From the NCBI RefSeq assembly GCF_002009425.1, contig NZ_CP019936.1, forward strand, positions 1,535,001 to 1,599,000: a stretch of DNA of 64,000 nucleotides, written 5' to 3'. Shown in pieces: positions 27,271-35,887 of the stretch. The notes under the pieces were generated by a model, which saw nothing but the letters and a program-made list of their open reading frames with translations, ran no database searches and was not told where the DNA came from. A program made the position numbers and the translations under genes. Source of the DNA: Thiosocius teredinicola (GTDB lineage: Bacteria; Pseudomonadota; Gammaproteobacteria; Chromatiales; Chromatiaceae). Numbering within the stretch: position 1 is the stretch's first letter; each line of letters starts with the position of its first letter.

Positions 27271-28635
27271 ATGCACACCGACAGCACATTGAAGATCGTC
27301 GCGATCGATGACGACCCGACGGGTTCGCAGACGGTACACAGCTGCCTGCTGCTGACCCGTTGGGGCATCGATACGCTGACCGCCGGATTGCTCGACGACG
27401 CGCCGCTGTTCTTCGTGTTGAGCAACACCCGTGGCATGGGCGCAGAGCAGGCGGCGAATGTCACGCGCGAGATCTGCCGCAACCTGCACGACGCGGTGGA
27501 TCGCCTTGCACGACAGGGCAAGTCGATCAAGTTGGTGGTGGTCAGCCGCTCGGACTCGACATTGCGCGGTCACTATCCGATCGAGACCGACGTGATTGCC
27601 GAACAGATGGGGCCGTTCGATGCGCACTTTCTGGTGCCTGCCTTCATCGATGGCGGGCGGATCACGCGCGACAGCACGCATTATCTGATCGTCGACGGCG
27701 AGCCGGTGCCGGTGCATGAGACTGAGTTCGCCAAGGATTCGGTATTCGGTTTCTCGACCGCCTACCTGCCGGACTATGTCGCGGAAAAGACAAGCGGTCG
27801 AATCAAAGCCGCCGATGTCGAGCGTTTTGTGCTCGACGATATCCGCGGCGATATCAGCGGCAGGTTGCGCGCACTCAGCGGAAACACCTGTTGTGTTGTC
27901 GATGCCGAGACGCAGGCCGATCTCAATCAATTCGCGCGTCAGGTATTGGCAGTGGCCGGCGAGGGCAGGCGTTTTCTGTTCCGCAGCGCGGCCAGCTTGT
28001 TGACCGCACTGGCCCAATTGCCGCCGCAGCCGGTCGTGGCCAACGAGATGCACCGCTACGTGCGCAACGCCAAGCCGGGCGTCGTGCTGGTCGGATCGCA
28101 TGTCGAAACGACGAGTCGGCAGTTGCACTACCTGACCGAACATACGGATATCGTGCCGGTCCATGTCGATCTCGATGCATTGCAGCAGGATGCGGATGCC
28201 TTGTTCGATCGATTGTGCATCGAGGTGAAAGCCGCCATTGGTTCCGGGCGTAGCGCAGTATTGTTCACCAGTCGCGGTGAACGCCAGTTCGCGAGCAAGG
28301 CGGAACGCCTGAGCTTCGGTGAATTGGTCTCCGGATTCCTGATGCGACTGGTGCAGGCCTTGCCGCGTGAAATCGGTTTCCTGATCAGCAAGGGGGGTAT
28401 CACGTCGAACGATACCTTGAGCATCGGCCTGGCGTTGAAAACCGCGCGTGTACTCGGCCAGGTGCGGGCAGGATGCTCGGTGGTCGTCTGCCCGGAGGAT
28501 CATCCGCGCTACCCGAAGCTGCCTGTGGTGATCTTTCCCGGCAACGTCGGCGGTGAGTCTGCGCTGGCAGATGCCTTCGCCACCCTCACGCGGCAGACGC
28601 AGACCGCCGGCAGTAAAGATGTTGCGTATGCCTAG
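27271..28635 (+). CDS. DUF1537 / four-carbon acid sugar kinase family protein
   Basis: About 454 residues. The N-terminal domain has the hallmark IDDDPTGSQTVH and SRSDSTLRGHYPIETD. The C-terminal nucleotide-binding domain has FLISKGGITSNDTL and VVIFPGNVGGESAL. Characterised members (OtnK, DtnK, OiaK) phosphorylate tetronates, 3-dehydrotetronates or 3-oxo-isoapionate. Here the usual partners (PdxA2, OtnC aldolase, OtnI, RLP) are absent and a transketolase-like enzyme takes their place. ATG 27271 is chosen because GGAG sits 8 bases upstream; an ATG at 27238 would overlap the upstream gene by 22 bases and lacks a Shine-Dalgarno. Convergent with dmpR. Confidence 0.88.
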   Translation: MHTDSTLKIVAIDDDPTGSQTVHSCLLLTRWGIDTLTAGLLDDAPLFFVLSNTRGMGAEQAANVTREICRNLHDAVDRLARQGKSIKLVVVSRSDSTLRGHYPIETDVIAEQMGPFDAHFLVPAFIDGGRITRDSTHYLIVDGEPVPVHETEFAKDSVFGFSTAYLPDYVAEKTSGRIKAADVERFVLDDIRGDISGRLRALSGNTCCVVDAETQADLNQFARQVLAVAGEGRRFLFRSAASLLTALAQLPPQPVVANEMHRYVRNAKPGVVLVGSHVETTSRQLHYLTEHTDIVPVHVDLDALQQDADALFDRLCIEVKAAIGSGRSAVLFTSRGERQFASKAERLSFGELVSGFLMRLVQALPREIGFLISKGGITSNDTLSIGLALKTARVLGQVRAGCSVVVCPEDHPRYPKLPVVIFPGNVGGESALADAFATLTRQTQTAGSKDVAYA

Positions 28636-28683
28636 CGCGTTGTTCGTCGGGTGGCCATTGCTTGCCCGGCGGATTCGCTTCGC

Positions 28684-30360
28684 TCAGTTGCGCTTTTTGA
28701 GCCGATAGGCCAGCTGCGGGCGCGTCATGCCCAACATACGCGCGGCCGAGCTGAGGTTGCCGCCGGCACGTTCCACGGCAGTCTCCAGCATCAGCGCCTC
28801 CAGGGCTTCGAACGATGTCGCGTGTTCGAGCGCACTGTCGACAACCTCGCGCAGCACGTCGCCTTTATGCTGTGCCGTGTTGCCGGTCTCGGCTGTGCCG
28901 GCCGGTGCCGCCTCGCGCCTGGCGATGTTCACGCACGGAAACAGGTGCGGCACGTCGATCTGCTGATCGTTACCGACGATGATGACGCCGCGCTCGATCA
29001 TGTTCTCCAACTCGCGGATATTGCCCGGCCAGTTGTACTTTTTGAGTGCTTCGAGGGCGGGGGTGGTGATGCCGGATACGCGTCTGCCGTGACGCGCCGC
29101 GTACTTGCCCAGAAAGCGCTCGCTCAACAGTTCGATGTCGTCGACACGTTCGCGCAGTGGCGGGATCAATACCGGGAAGATGTTCAGCCGGTAGTACAGG
29201 TCGGCGCGAAAGCGGCCGTCATCGACTGCCTGCTGCAGGTCGACGTTGGTCGCGGCGATCAGGCGTACGTCGACCTTGCGAGTCTGGGTGTCACCGATGC
29301 GCTCGAACTCACCTTCCTGCAGCACGCGCAGCAACTTTGCCTGGGCCGCGGCGGACAGCTCGCCGACCTCGTCGAGAAACAGCGTGCCGCCGTGGGCGCG
29401 TTCGAATCGCCCGGGGCGTGACTGGTGGGCGCCGGTGTAGGCGCCTTTCTCGACGCCGAACAGTTCGGATTCGATCAGTTCTTCGGGAATCGCCGCGCAG
29501 TTGATCGCGACGAACGCCGAGTTGGCACGTGGGCTCAGACTATGCAACGCGCGTGCGCACATCTCCTTGCCCACGCCGGTCTCGCCGAGTAACAGCACGG
29601 TGACGTGGCTGTTGGCTCCCTTGCGCAACAGATCGCAGGTGTTGAGGAAGGCCGGCGAGCGACCGACCATGTCGCCCAGCGCGAAATGGTCGTCCAGCGA
29701 GTAACGCAGGTTCTCGACCTCGTTCTGCAGCTTGAGCAACTGGTCGGCCAGATGATCCGGCTTGAAGTAGCTCAGGTCGCGCTCGGCGTCGCTCCAGTCA
29801 TCGGCGGGTCTGCCGACGATGCGGCACTGGCGATCGCCCTTGCCGGCGCAATCGGCTTCGCGAAACAGGATGAATTTGCCCATGATCTCACTGGTGTAAC
29901 CGCAGGCGTAGCCGATCTGCGTCCAGCAGACCGATTCGTGGTGGATGCCGAAGTGTTCCTTGTGTACGTCGGCCTCGAACGAGTCCTCCCACAGAAACTC
30001 ACCGTCGAAATGACCGCTGGCAATGTCGATATCGGTACGGATCGGCGATACGCGCACAATGCCTTCGAGCGAATGCAGGCGCGGGCCGAGCATCAGCACG
30101 TCTTCGTCCGACATGGTCGGCATCAGCTTGCGCGCCAGTTCGGCATCGCGCTTGCCGGACGCATAACCCATGCGCGTGAGTACACCGCGTGCGCGCTCGA
30201 TACCCAGCGTATCGATCAACTCGACACGCAACGAACCGAAGGCACCGGCATGCAGTAACAGCATGCGGTGCTTGTCGAGCCCGATGCGACCGTATTCAAA
30301 ATTGAGCTTGAGATTGGACGGCAGGTGAAACACCTCACCGATATCGAATTCGCGAGCCAC
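28684..30360 (-). CDS. dmpR: DmpR/XylR-type sigma-54 activator for phenols
   Basis: About 558 residues from GTG 30360, chosen for its strong GGGAGGAAAG Shine-Dalgarno (DmpR is similar in length); the open frame reaches GTG 30402. The XylR-type sensory domain (about 1-210) includes a V4R part with the conserved Cys cluster (GYACGYTS, READCAGKG, RQCRIVG). A linker and a sigma-54 AAA+ domain follow (about 220-460), with GETGVGKE, the sigma-54 contact loop GAYTGA, GGTLFLDEVGEL and the arginine-finger region. A Fis-type HTH is at the C-terminus (LSSAARMLGMTRPQLAYRLKK). It would bind phenols directly and activate the divergent dmpK operon from the upstream sites at 30.69 kb. Gene-family assignment is firm; the effector profile is inferred. 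Confidence 0.92.
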   Translation of the reverse strand: MAREFDIGEVFHLPSNLKLNFEYGRIGLDKHRMLLLHAGAFGSLRVELIDTLGIERARGVLTRMGYASGKRDAELARKLMPTMSDEDVLMLGPRLHSLEGIVRVSPIRTDIDIASGHFDGEFLWEDSFEADVHKEHFGIHHESVCWTQIGYACGYTSEIMGKFILFREADCAGKGDRQCRIVGRPADDWSDAERDLSYFKPDHLADQLLKLQNEVENLRYSLDDHFALGDMVGRSPAFLNTCDLLRKGANSHVTVLLLGETGVGKEMCARALHSLSPRANSAFVAINCAAIPEELIESELFGVEKGAYTGAHQSRPGRFERAHGGTLFLDEVGELSAAAQAKLLRVLQEGEFERIGDTQTRKVDVRLIAATNVDLQQAVDDGRFRADLYYRLNIFPVLIPPLRERVDDIELLSERFLGKYAARHGRRVSGITTPALEALKKYNWPGNIRELENMIERGVIIVGNDQQIDVPHLFPCVNIARREAAPAGTAETGNTAQHKGDVLREVVDSALEHATSFEALEALMLETAVERAGGNLSSAARMLGMTRPQLAYRLKKRN

Positions 30361-30684
30361 GCTTTCCTCCCAGCAATATGTGTCGGACGGTTTCGTTCGC
30401 ACGTCTTGCGAGGAGGTTCTGCCTGCACCAGGCGACGCATCGTCTATGCGATGTCGCTGCCTGACCTCTCCCGATACGACATGAGATGAAACTCAGCAAA
30501 TCGTGAGATTCGGAGCTTCACGATTTGGTCACTATTTATTATTTGGTGAACGCAAAATAGGGAACACGCCGGGCGCGTGTCAACCAAATCCTGCAGACAT
30601 GCCGATGCATGTTGCAATGCACCACGAAAGCCTTGCCTATATGGTGTCTGCCGCTTATTCAAATGGTGAAAAAGCGGGCGTTCT

Positions 30685-30700
30685 TCGATCATTTGATCAA
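30685..30700. promoter_or_regulatory. Candidate DmpR/XylR upstream activating sequence
   Basis: TCGATCATTTGATCAA matches 14 of 16 bases of the XylR/DmpR UAS consensus TTGATCAATTGATCAA. A weaker partner, TTCA-AATGG-TGAA, is at 30658-30670, about 29 bp away centre to centre, the usual three-turn spacing. The main site lies near -78 relative to the predicted start of transcription, closer than the roughly -120 to -200 known for Po/Pu. Confidence 0.6.
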
Positions 30701-30744
30701 TCCGGCGAGTGTCTTGTCGGTCGACGATTGGATGAACCCCGCTT

Positions 30745-30760
30745 TGGCATACATGCTGCT
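30745..30760 (+). promoter_or_regulatory. Sigma-54 promoter of the dmpK operon
   Basis: TTGGCATACATGCTGC contains a -24 TTGGCA with GG at 30746-30747 and a -12 CTGC with GC at 30758-30759. The GG-to-GC spacing is the required 12 bases. Transcription would start near 30771, about 60 bases before dmpK. This agrees with the adjacent sigma-54 activator gene. Confidence 0.7.
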
Positions 30761-30833
30761 CTAACTGCTCCCAAGCGGCCCGCAGTGGTCGCAATGATCA
30801 CATCAAGAACGATCGTCGGAGGGTTTCACGGTC

Positions 30834-31100
30834 ATGGTTTCGGACAGCGAGCCGCTGCACCAGCGCCGCTTCGTGCGCGTGCGCGAACGGCATAACGGGT
30901 TTGTCGAATTCGACTTCTCGATCGGCGATCCCGAGCTTTACGTCGAACTCATCCTGACCGATGCCGCCTTCGATGAGTTCTGTACGACCAACCGGGTGAA
31001 GCTGCTCGGCGCCGATGGCGTCGAGCAGATCGATCGTTATCGCGACACCTGGGTGAAACCCCACACCGACAACAACGACGTCACCGAGCCAGAGAGCTGA
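30834..31100 (+). CDS. dmpK: Phenol hydroxylase assembly component P0
   Basis: An 88-residue small acidic protein of the DmpK/PhhK family (HQRRFVRVRERHNGFVEFDFSIGDPELYVELILTD is characteristic, seen here from about residue 9). Family members are dispensable for catalysis but needed in vivo, apparently for assembling active oxygenase or loading iron. First gene of the phenol hydroxylase operon, 60 bases behind the predicted sigma-54 start, with a GGAGG upstream of ATG. dmpL starts 13 bases later. Confidence 0.9.
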   Translation: MVSDSEPLHQRRFVRVRERHNGFVEFDFSIGDPELYVELILTDAAFDEFCTTNRVKLLGADGVEQIDRYRDTWVKPHTDNNDVTEPES

Positions 31101-31113
31101 GGAGAGACGATCC

Positions 31114-32115
31114 ATGCAGATCGACATCAAGACAGACAGTGTCGAACCCATCCGCCAGACGTTCGCCCATGTGGCACGGCGCCTGGGTGTCGACAAGCCG
31201 GCTTCGCGCTACCAGGAGGCCACCCTGGACGTGCAGTCCGAGATCAACTTCCATTACCGCCCGCTGTGGGATCCGGATCGCGAGATATTCGATCGCAACC
31301 GGACTGCGGTCAAGATGGACGACTGGTACGCCTTTCGCGACCCGCGACAGTACTACTACGGCGCCTGGACGATCACACGCTCACGCCAACAGGACAGCAT
31401 GGAACGCAACTTTGCGTTCGTCGAAAAACGCCAGTTGTTCGACACGCTCGAACCTGCATGGCGCCAGCGCGTGGCCGATGTGCTGTTGCCGCTGCGCCAT
31501 CTCGAATACGGCGCCAACCTGAACAATACCTACATCACCGCTTACGGTTGGGGCACCGCCATCACCCAAGCCACCAGCTTCGCAGCGATGGACAGGCTCG
31601 GCATTGCGCAATACCTATCGCGCATCGGTCTGATCATGGACGGTAACACCGGAGAATCGCTCGACACAGCAAAGCAGGCCTGGATGCAGGCCGAGCAGTG
31701 GCAACCGCTGCGCCGACTCGTCGAAGACCTGCTGGTGGTTGATGACTGGTTCGAACTGTACGTCGCTCAGAACTTCGCTCTCGATGGCCTGTTGTTTCCG
31801 CTGGTGTACGAACGCTTCGATGCCGAGCTTGCACAGCACGGCGGGTCGGCAATGGCGATGCTTACCGAGTTCATGGTCGATTGGTCCGCCGAGCACACGC
31901 GCTGTGTGGATGCCTTCCTGAAAACGGCTGCGGAGGAATCGCCGCAGAACAAGGCGCTGTTGTCGTCGTGGACGCACAAGTGGTCTGCACGCTGTGCCGA
32001 CGCGCTGTTGCCGCTGGCCAAGGTTGCGGTCGGCGACACCGCGGTGACGGTGATCGCCGAGTTGCAGGATGCGCTGCAAAAGCGCGGTCAGAAGAAAGCC
32101 GGCCTGGATATCTGA
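31114..32115 (+). CDS. dmpL: Phenol hydroxylase P1, oxygenase beta subunit
   Basis: 333 residues, normal length for DmpL/TouE-type beta subunits of bacterial multicomponent monooxygenases. An N-terminal stretch is typical of the family (YQEATLDVQSEINFHYRPLW and RDPRQYYYGAWTITR). It has a ferritin-like helical fold but no diiron ligands, acting structurally in the (alpha-beta-gamma)2 hydroxylase with DmpN and DmpO. GAGGAGAG precedes ATG. Cytoplasmic. Confidence 0.95.
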   Translation: MQIDIKTDSVEPIRQTFAHVARRLGVDKPASRYQEATLDVQSEINFHYRPLWDPDREIFDRNRTAVKMDDWYAFRDPRQYYYGAWTITRSRQQDSMERNFAFVEKRQLFDTLEPAWRQRVADVLLPLRHLEYGANLNNTYITAYGWGTAITQATSFAAMDRLGIAQYLSRIGLIMDGNTGESLDTAKQAWMQAEQWQPLRRLVEDLLVVDDWFELYVAQNFALDGLLFPLVYERFDAELAQHGGSAMAMLTEFMVDWSAEHTRCVDAFLKTAAEESPQNKALLSSWTHKWSARCADALLPLAKVAVGDTAVTVIAELQDALQKRGQKKAGLDI

Positions 32116-32127
32116 GGAAACCACAGC

Positions 32128-32403
32128 ATGTCGAACAACAACGTCTATATCGCCCTGCAGAACAACGAAGATGCCCGTCCGATCGTCGAGGCGATCGAGC
32201 AGGACAACCCGTCGGCCACGGTCAATCACTTTCCGGCGATGGTCAAGATCGATGCCCCCGGACGCCTGGAGATCCGCCGTGCGACGGTTGAAGAACTGAT
32301 CGGGCGCGAATGGGACCCGCAGGAGATCCACCTGTCGGTGATCTCGATCTCCGGCAACGTCGATGAAACCGACGAGGCATTCATCCTCGAGCGCAACAAC
32401 TGA
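32128..32403 (+). CDS. dmpM: Phenol hydroxylase P2, regulatory (effector) protein
   Basis: A 91-residue cofactor-less effector of the DmpM/MmoB/TouD family (NVYIALQNNEDARPIVEAIEQDN, seen from residue 4). It binds the oxygenase near the diiron site and couples electron input to substrate hydroxylation. Contiguous with dmpL (12-base gap) and dmpN. Confidence 0.95.
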   Translation: MSNNNVYIALQNNEDARPIVEAIEQDNPSATVNHFPAMVKIDAPGRLEIRRATVEELIGREWDPQEIHLSVISISGNVDETDEAFILERNN

Positions 32404-32416
32404 GGAGGGCAGGACT

Positions 32417-33961
32417 ATGGCAGCCAAAAAAATGAATCTGCGCGAAAAATACACGCGCCTTACCCGCGACCTGGCGTGGGATTTCAGCTATCAGAAAGAG
32501 CAAGACATCTTCAAGCAAGCCGCGTTTGAAGGCATCAAGATCGAAGACTGGGACAAGTGGGAAGACCCGTTCCGTCTGACGATGGATGCGTACTGGAAAT
32601 ACCAGGGTGAGAAAGAACGCAAGCTGTACGCGATCATCGACGCCTTCGCGCAGAACAACGGTCACCTGAACGTGACCGACGCGCGTTACGTCAATGCGAT
32701 CAAGCTGTTCCTCACCGGCATCTCGCCGGAGGAATACAACGCACACCGCGGCTTCGCAATGGTCGGGCGGCAATTCCCCGGCGTTGGTGCACAGGTCGCC
32801 TGCCAGATGCAATCGGTCGACGAGCTGCGTCACGTGCAGACGCAGGTGCATGCGATGAGCCAGTACAACAAGTACTTCAACGGCCTGCAGGACTACAGCT
32901 ACATGCACGACCGCGTGTGGTATCTGTCGGTACCCAAGTCGTTCTTCAACGATGCGATGTCCGCCGGCCCGTTCGAGTTCCTCACGGCCATCTCGTTCTC
33001 GTTCGAGTACGTGCTGACCAATCTGCTGTTCATGCCCTTCATGTCCGGCGCGGCATACAACGGCGACATGGCGACCGTCACGTTCGGATTCTCCGCCCAG
33101 TCCGACGAGGCGCGTCACATGACGCTCGGCCTGGAGGTGATCAAGTTCATCCTCGAACAACATCCGGACAACCTGCCGATCGTGCAGAAGTGGATCGACA
33201 AGTGGTTCTGGCGCGGCTACCGCCTGTTGACCCTGGTCGCGATGATGATGGACTACATGCTGCCCAAGCGTGTCATGTCGTGGCGCGAGGCGTGGGAAAT
33301 CTACTTCGAGCAGAATGGCGGTGCCTTGTTCGCCGACCTGGCGCGCTACGGCATCCGCATGCCGAAGTACTGGGAGCAGTCGGTTGTCGAGAAAGACCTG
33401 ATCTCGCACGTGGCATGGGGCACCTTTTACAACTATGCGCATGCGGCACCTTTTCATACCTGGACCCCGAACCAGGATGAAATGGTCTGGCTGTCTGCCA
33501 AGTATCCGGACACCTTCGACAAGTACTTCCGTCCGCGTTTCGAGCATTGGGCAGCCGAAGAGAAGGCCGGCAGGCGCTTCTACAATCCGAGCCTGCCGAT
33601 GTTGTGCACCACCTGCCAGATTCCGATGGTGTTCCCCGAGGTGAATGACCCGACCATGACCTGCTACCGCCACAGCGAGCACGAGGGTGAGACTTATCAC
33701 TTCTGCTCGGACGGTTGCAAAGACATCTTCGACGACGAACCGGAGAAGTACGTGCAGTCGTGGTTACCCGTGCACCAGATCTTTCAGGGCAATTGCGGCG
33801 GCCCCACCTTGGAAGACGTGCTCAAGTGGTATCACATCGAAGATGGTGTCGATAACCGCGATTACCTGAGCTCGCCCGACCGCGCCAACTGGGAGAAGTG
33901 GTCGGGTATCACCGGCGCGGACGCCGACATCGACGCTGAGGCGAAAGCCGCCGCCGGCTGA
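32417..33961 (+). CDS. dmpN: Phenol hydroxylase P3, diiron oxygenase alpha subunit
   Basis: The catalytic subunit that converts phenol to catechol (and may accept methylphenols, benzene or toluene). About 514 residues from ATG 32417, with GAGGAGGG upstream; the frame extends to 32363 inside dmpM. All six diiron ligands of the family are visible: Glu106, Glu136 and His139 (DELRH), Glu197, Glu231 and His234 (DEARH). The C-terminal part has a Cys-rich YHS-like element (LCTTCQIP ... FCSDGCKDIF). Works with DmpL, DmpO, DmpM and reductase DmpP. Confidence 0.97.
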   Translation: MAAKKMNLREKYTRLTRDLAWDFSYQKEQDIFKQAAFEGIKIEDWDKWEDPFRLTMDAYWKYQGEKERKLYAIIDAFAQNNGHLNVTDARYVNAIKLFLTGISPEEYNAHRGFAMVGRQFPGVGAQVACQMQSVDELRHVQTQVHAMSQYNKYFNGLQDYSYMHDRVWYLSVPKSFFNDAMSAGPFEFLTAISFSFEYVLTNLLFMPFMSGAAYNGDMATVTFGFSAQSDEARHMTLGLEVIKFILEQHPDNLPIVQKWIDKWFWRGYRLLTLVAMMMDYMLPKRVMSWREAWEIYFEQNGGALFADLARYGIRMPKYWEQSVVEKDLISHVAWGTFYNYAHAAPFHTWTPNQDEMVWLSAKYPDTFDKYFRPRFEHWAAEEKAGRRFYNPSLPMLCTTCQIPMVFPEVNDPTMTCYRHSEHEGETYHFCSDGCKDIFDDEPEKYVQSWLPVHQIFQGNCGGPTLEDVLKWYHIEDGVDNRDYLSSPDRANWEKWSGITGADADIDAEAKAAAG

Positions 33962-34035
33962 GCGACGACCGAGTACATAGTCCTGACCACACAATACGAG
34001 GATATGTGCGGCCGTGCGCCGCACGGGGGGGAATC

Positions 34036-34398
34036 ATGCCCGTTAATGCAATCCGCGAAGATTACAAGTTCGAGCCGAAAGACCTTGAAGCCAACTTTCA
34101 CGGCAACCGCTTGGTGTACGTCGGTTGGGATCATCACATGATGTTTTGTGCACCCGTCGCCTTTCCATTGCCGCCGGACATGCCGTTCGGCGCACTGGTC
34201 GACGAGGTGATACCGAATGCGTTCGGCATGCACCCGGATTTCGCCGATATCGATTGGGACAAGGTGGAATGGCGCCTGAACGGCGAGCTGTTCGCGCCGG
34301 ACAAATCGGCCAGCCTCGACGCGTTGGGTATCAAGCACAAGTCGGTCATCCGCATGCACACGCCGGGTCTCGACGGGATCGGCGGCAGCGGCAGCTGA
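34036..34398 (+). CDS. dmpO: Phenol hydroxylase P4, oxygenase gamma subunit
   Basis: 120 residues from ATG 34036, preceded by GGGGGGAA; the frame could begin 30 bases earlier but without support. Typical DmpO sequence (EDYKFEPKDLEANFHGNRLV, WDHHMMFCAPVAFPLP, GIKHKSVIRMHTPGL). Third polypeptide of the hydroxylase complex, structural. dmpP starts 12 bases later. Confidence 0.95.
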   Translation: MPVNAIREDYKFEPKDLEANFHGNRLVYVGWDHHMMFCAPVAFPLPPDMPFGALVDEVIPNAFGMHPDFADIDWDKVEWRLNGELFAPDKSASLDALGIKHKSVIRMHTPGLDGIGGSGS

Positions 34399-34410
34399 GC
34401 GGCAGCAGCA

Positions 34411-35472
34411 ATGACATACGAGGTAACGATCGAGCCGCTCGGCGAGACCATCGAGGTCGAAGAGGAGCAGACGATTCTCGATGCGGCGCTGCGTGCCGGA
34501 ATTTGGCTGCCGCATGCCTGCTGTCACGGTTTGTGCGCGACCTGCAAGGTGCAGGTGGTCGACGGCGAGGTGGAGCAGGGCGATGCATCGCCGTTCGCCT
34601 TGATGGACTTCGAACGTGACGAAGGCAAGTGCCTGGCCTGTTGTGCAACGCCGATGTCCGATCTGGTGATCGAGGCCGACATCGATGAAGACCCGGATGC
34701 GGAAGTACATCCGGTCGATGACTACCGCGGTGAAGTGATTGCAATCGAAAGCGTCACGCCGACGGTCAAACGCGTCGTCATCGAGCTCGATCGGGCACTG
34801 AGTTTTCAAGCCGGGCAATACATCAATCTGCAGTTGCCGAAGATCGATAAGTCACGCGCGTTTTCGTTGGCCAATGCGCCGAGCGACGGCCAGCGCGTGG
34901 AACTGCAGATACGCCACGTGCCTGGCGGTGAAGCGACCACCTATGTACACGAGCGACTGGCGGTCGGCGACAAGGTCGATCTCACCGGGCCGTACGGTCG
35001 GTTCTTTGTACGCCGATCCGATGCCGGCGGCGCATTGTTCCTGGCCGGCGGTACCGGGGTGTCGAGTCCCAAGTCGATGATCGCCGACCTGTTGGAGAGC
35101 GGTGACGAGCGGCAGATCACGCTGATCCACGGCGTGCGCAATCTCAGCGAGTTGTACGACAACCGGCATTTCGCCGCCCTGGCCGAGCGGCACGCCAATT
35201 TCCGCTACCTGCCGGTGCTATCGGAACCGGAAGGCAACGACGTGTGGAGCGGTGAGCAGGGGTTTGTGCACGAAGCGGCCAAGCGACTCTACGACAACGA
35301 CTTTCGTGGACTGAAGGCCTACCTGTGCGGGCCGCCGGCGATGATCGATGCGTGCATCACCACGCTGATGCAGGGCCGGCTATTCGAGCGAGACATCCAT
35401 ATGGAGAAGTTTCTGTCGGCGGCGGACGCCGCGCAGGACAGTCAACGCAGCCCGTTGTTCAAGTCCATCTAG
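34411..35472 (+). CDS. dmpP: Phenol hydroxylase P5, FAD/[2Fe-2S] reductase
   Basis: 353 residues. An N-terminal plant-type ferredoxin domain has the Cys cluster HACCHGLCATCKV and a distal Cys in KCLACCAT. An FAD domain follows (RAFSLANAPS) with QAGQYINLQLP, then an NAD(P)H domain with FLAGGTGVSSPKSM and YLCGPPAMIDA. It passes electrons from NADH to the DmpN diiron centre. Last gene of the hydroxylase block; an AT-rich 78-base gap with putative GntR sites separates it from dmpQ. Confidence 0.96.
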   Translation: MTYEVTIEPLGETIEVEEEQTILDAALRAGIWLPHACCHGLCATCKVQVVDGEVEQGDASPFALMDFERDEGKCLACCATPMSDLVIEADIDEDPDAEVHPVDDYRGEVIAIESVTPTVKRVVIELDRALSFQAGQYINLQLPKIDKSRAFSLANAPSDGQRVELQIRHVPGGEATTYVHERLAVGDKVDLTGPYGRFFVRRSDAGGALFLAGGTGVSSPKSMIADLLESGDERQITLIHGVRNLSELYDNRHFAALAERHANFRYLPVLSEPEGNDVWSGEQGFVHEAAKRLYDNDFRGLKAYLCGPPAMIDACITTLMQGRLFERDIHMEKFLSAADAAQDSQRSPLFKSI

Positions 35473-35480
35473 ATGCGATT

Positions 35481-35526
35481 TAGCGATGAAAGATAAAAAA
35501 ATCGATAAAATGTATTTAAATCGAGA
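35481..35526. promoter_or_regulatory. Candidate GntR operator array before dmpQ
   Basis: Three related 8-base elements occur at exact 19-base steps in an AT-rich gap: TAGCGATG (35481), AATCGATA (35500) and AATCGAGA (35519). They resemble the TATCGATA/TATCGACA elements beside the GntR gene at 38.5 kb. They could allow dmpQB to be transcribed independently of the sigma-54 promoter under GntR control. Inferred by pattern only. Confidence 0.4.
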
Positions 35527-35550
35527 AATGTCTGCTAAGCTCGCTGACCA

Positions 35551-35865
35551 ATGACGATGTTTGAAATCCACATCGACAGCCTGCAACAGAGCTTTTCTGC
35601 GTCATCCGAGCAAACGCTGCTCAGTGGCATGGAAAGCCTGGGTAAACGGGGTATCCCGGTGGGATGCCGCGGCGGTGGATGTGGGGTGTGCAAAGTGCGG
35701 ATCGACAAGGGCAGATACCGCTGTAAAAAAATGAGCCGAGCACACGTCAGCGCTGAGGAAGAAAGCCAGGGATATGTCCTGGCATGCCGTTGCATGGCCC
35801 TCAGCGACATCCAACTCACCGTAGTTGGACAGATGAAAAAAGCGGTGTTCGGCACCCAAGACTGA
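35551..35865 (+). CDS. dmpQ: Chloroplast-type [2Fe-2S] ferredoxin (XylT/DmpQ-like)
   Basis: About 104 residues (102 if ATG 35557 is used). Plant-type ferredoxin with the Cys cluster [12 protein letters not shown] and distal LACRCMA. XylT/DmpQ ferredoxins reduce the active-site iron of catechol 2,3-dioxygenase after oxidative inactivation, and the gene lies directly before that dioxygenase, separated by 22 bases. Confidence 0.92.
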   Translation: MTMFEIHIDSLQQSFSASSEQTLLSGMESLGKRGIPVGCRGGGCGVCKVRIDKGRYRCKKMSRAHVSAEEESQGYVLACRCMALSDIQLTVVGQMKKAVFGTQD

Positions 35866-35887
35866 CGTCGGAAGGAGGAAACAAACT

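Noticed and set aside
25124-27289. Long minus-strand open frame (about 720 codons) opposite the transketolase-like gene
   Set aside because: Its product is His/Arg-rich with no domain, and it mirrors the codon bias of the sense gene; a shadow frame of GC-rich coding DNA.
26992-28503. 503-codon minus-strand frame opposite the DUF1537 kinase
   Set aside because: Shadow of a well-supported kinase with DDPTG and KGGIT motifs.
30503-30895. Small plus-strand frame across the dmpK promoter region
   Set aside because: It overlaps the UAS and sigma-54 promoter and dmpK itself, and has no family resemblance.
32381-33700. Minus-strand frame opposite dmpN
   Set aside because: dmpN has all six diiron ligands on the plus strand; the antisense frame has no domain.
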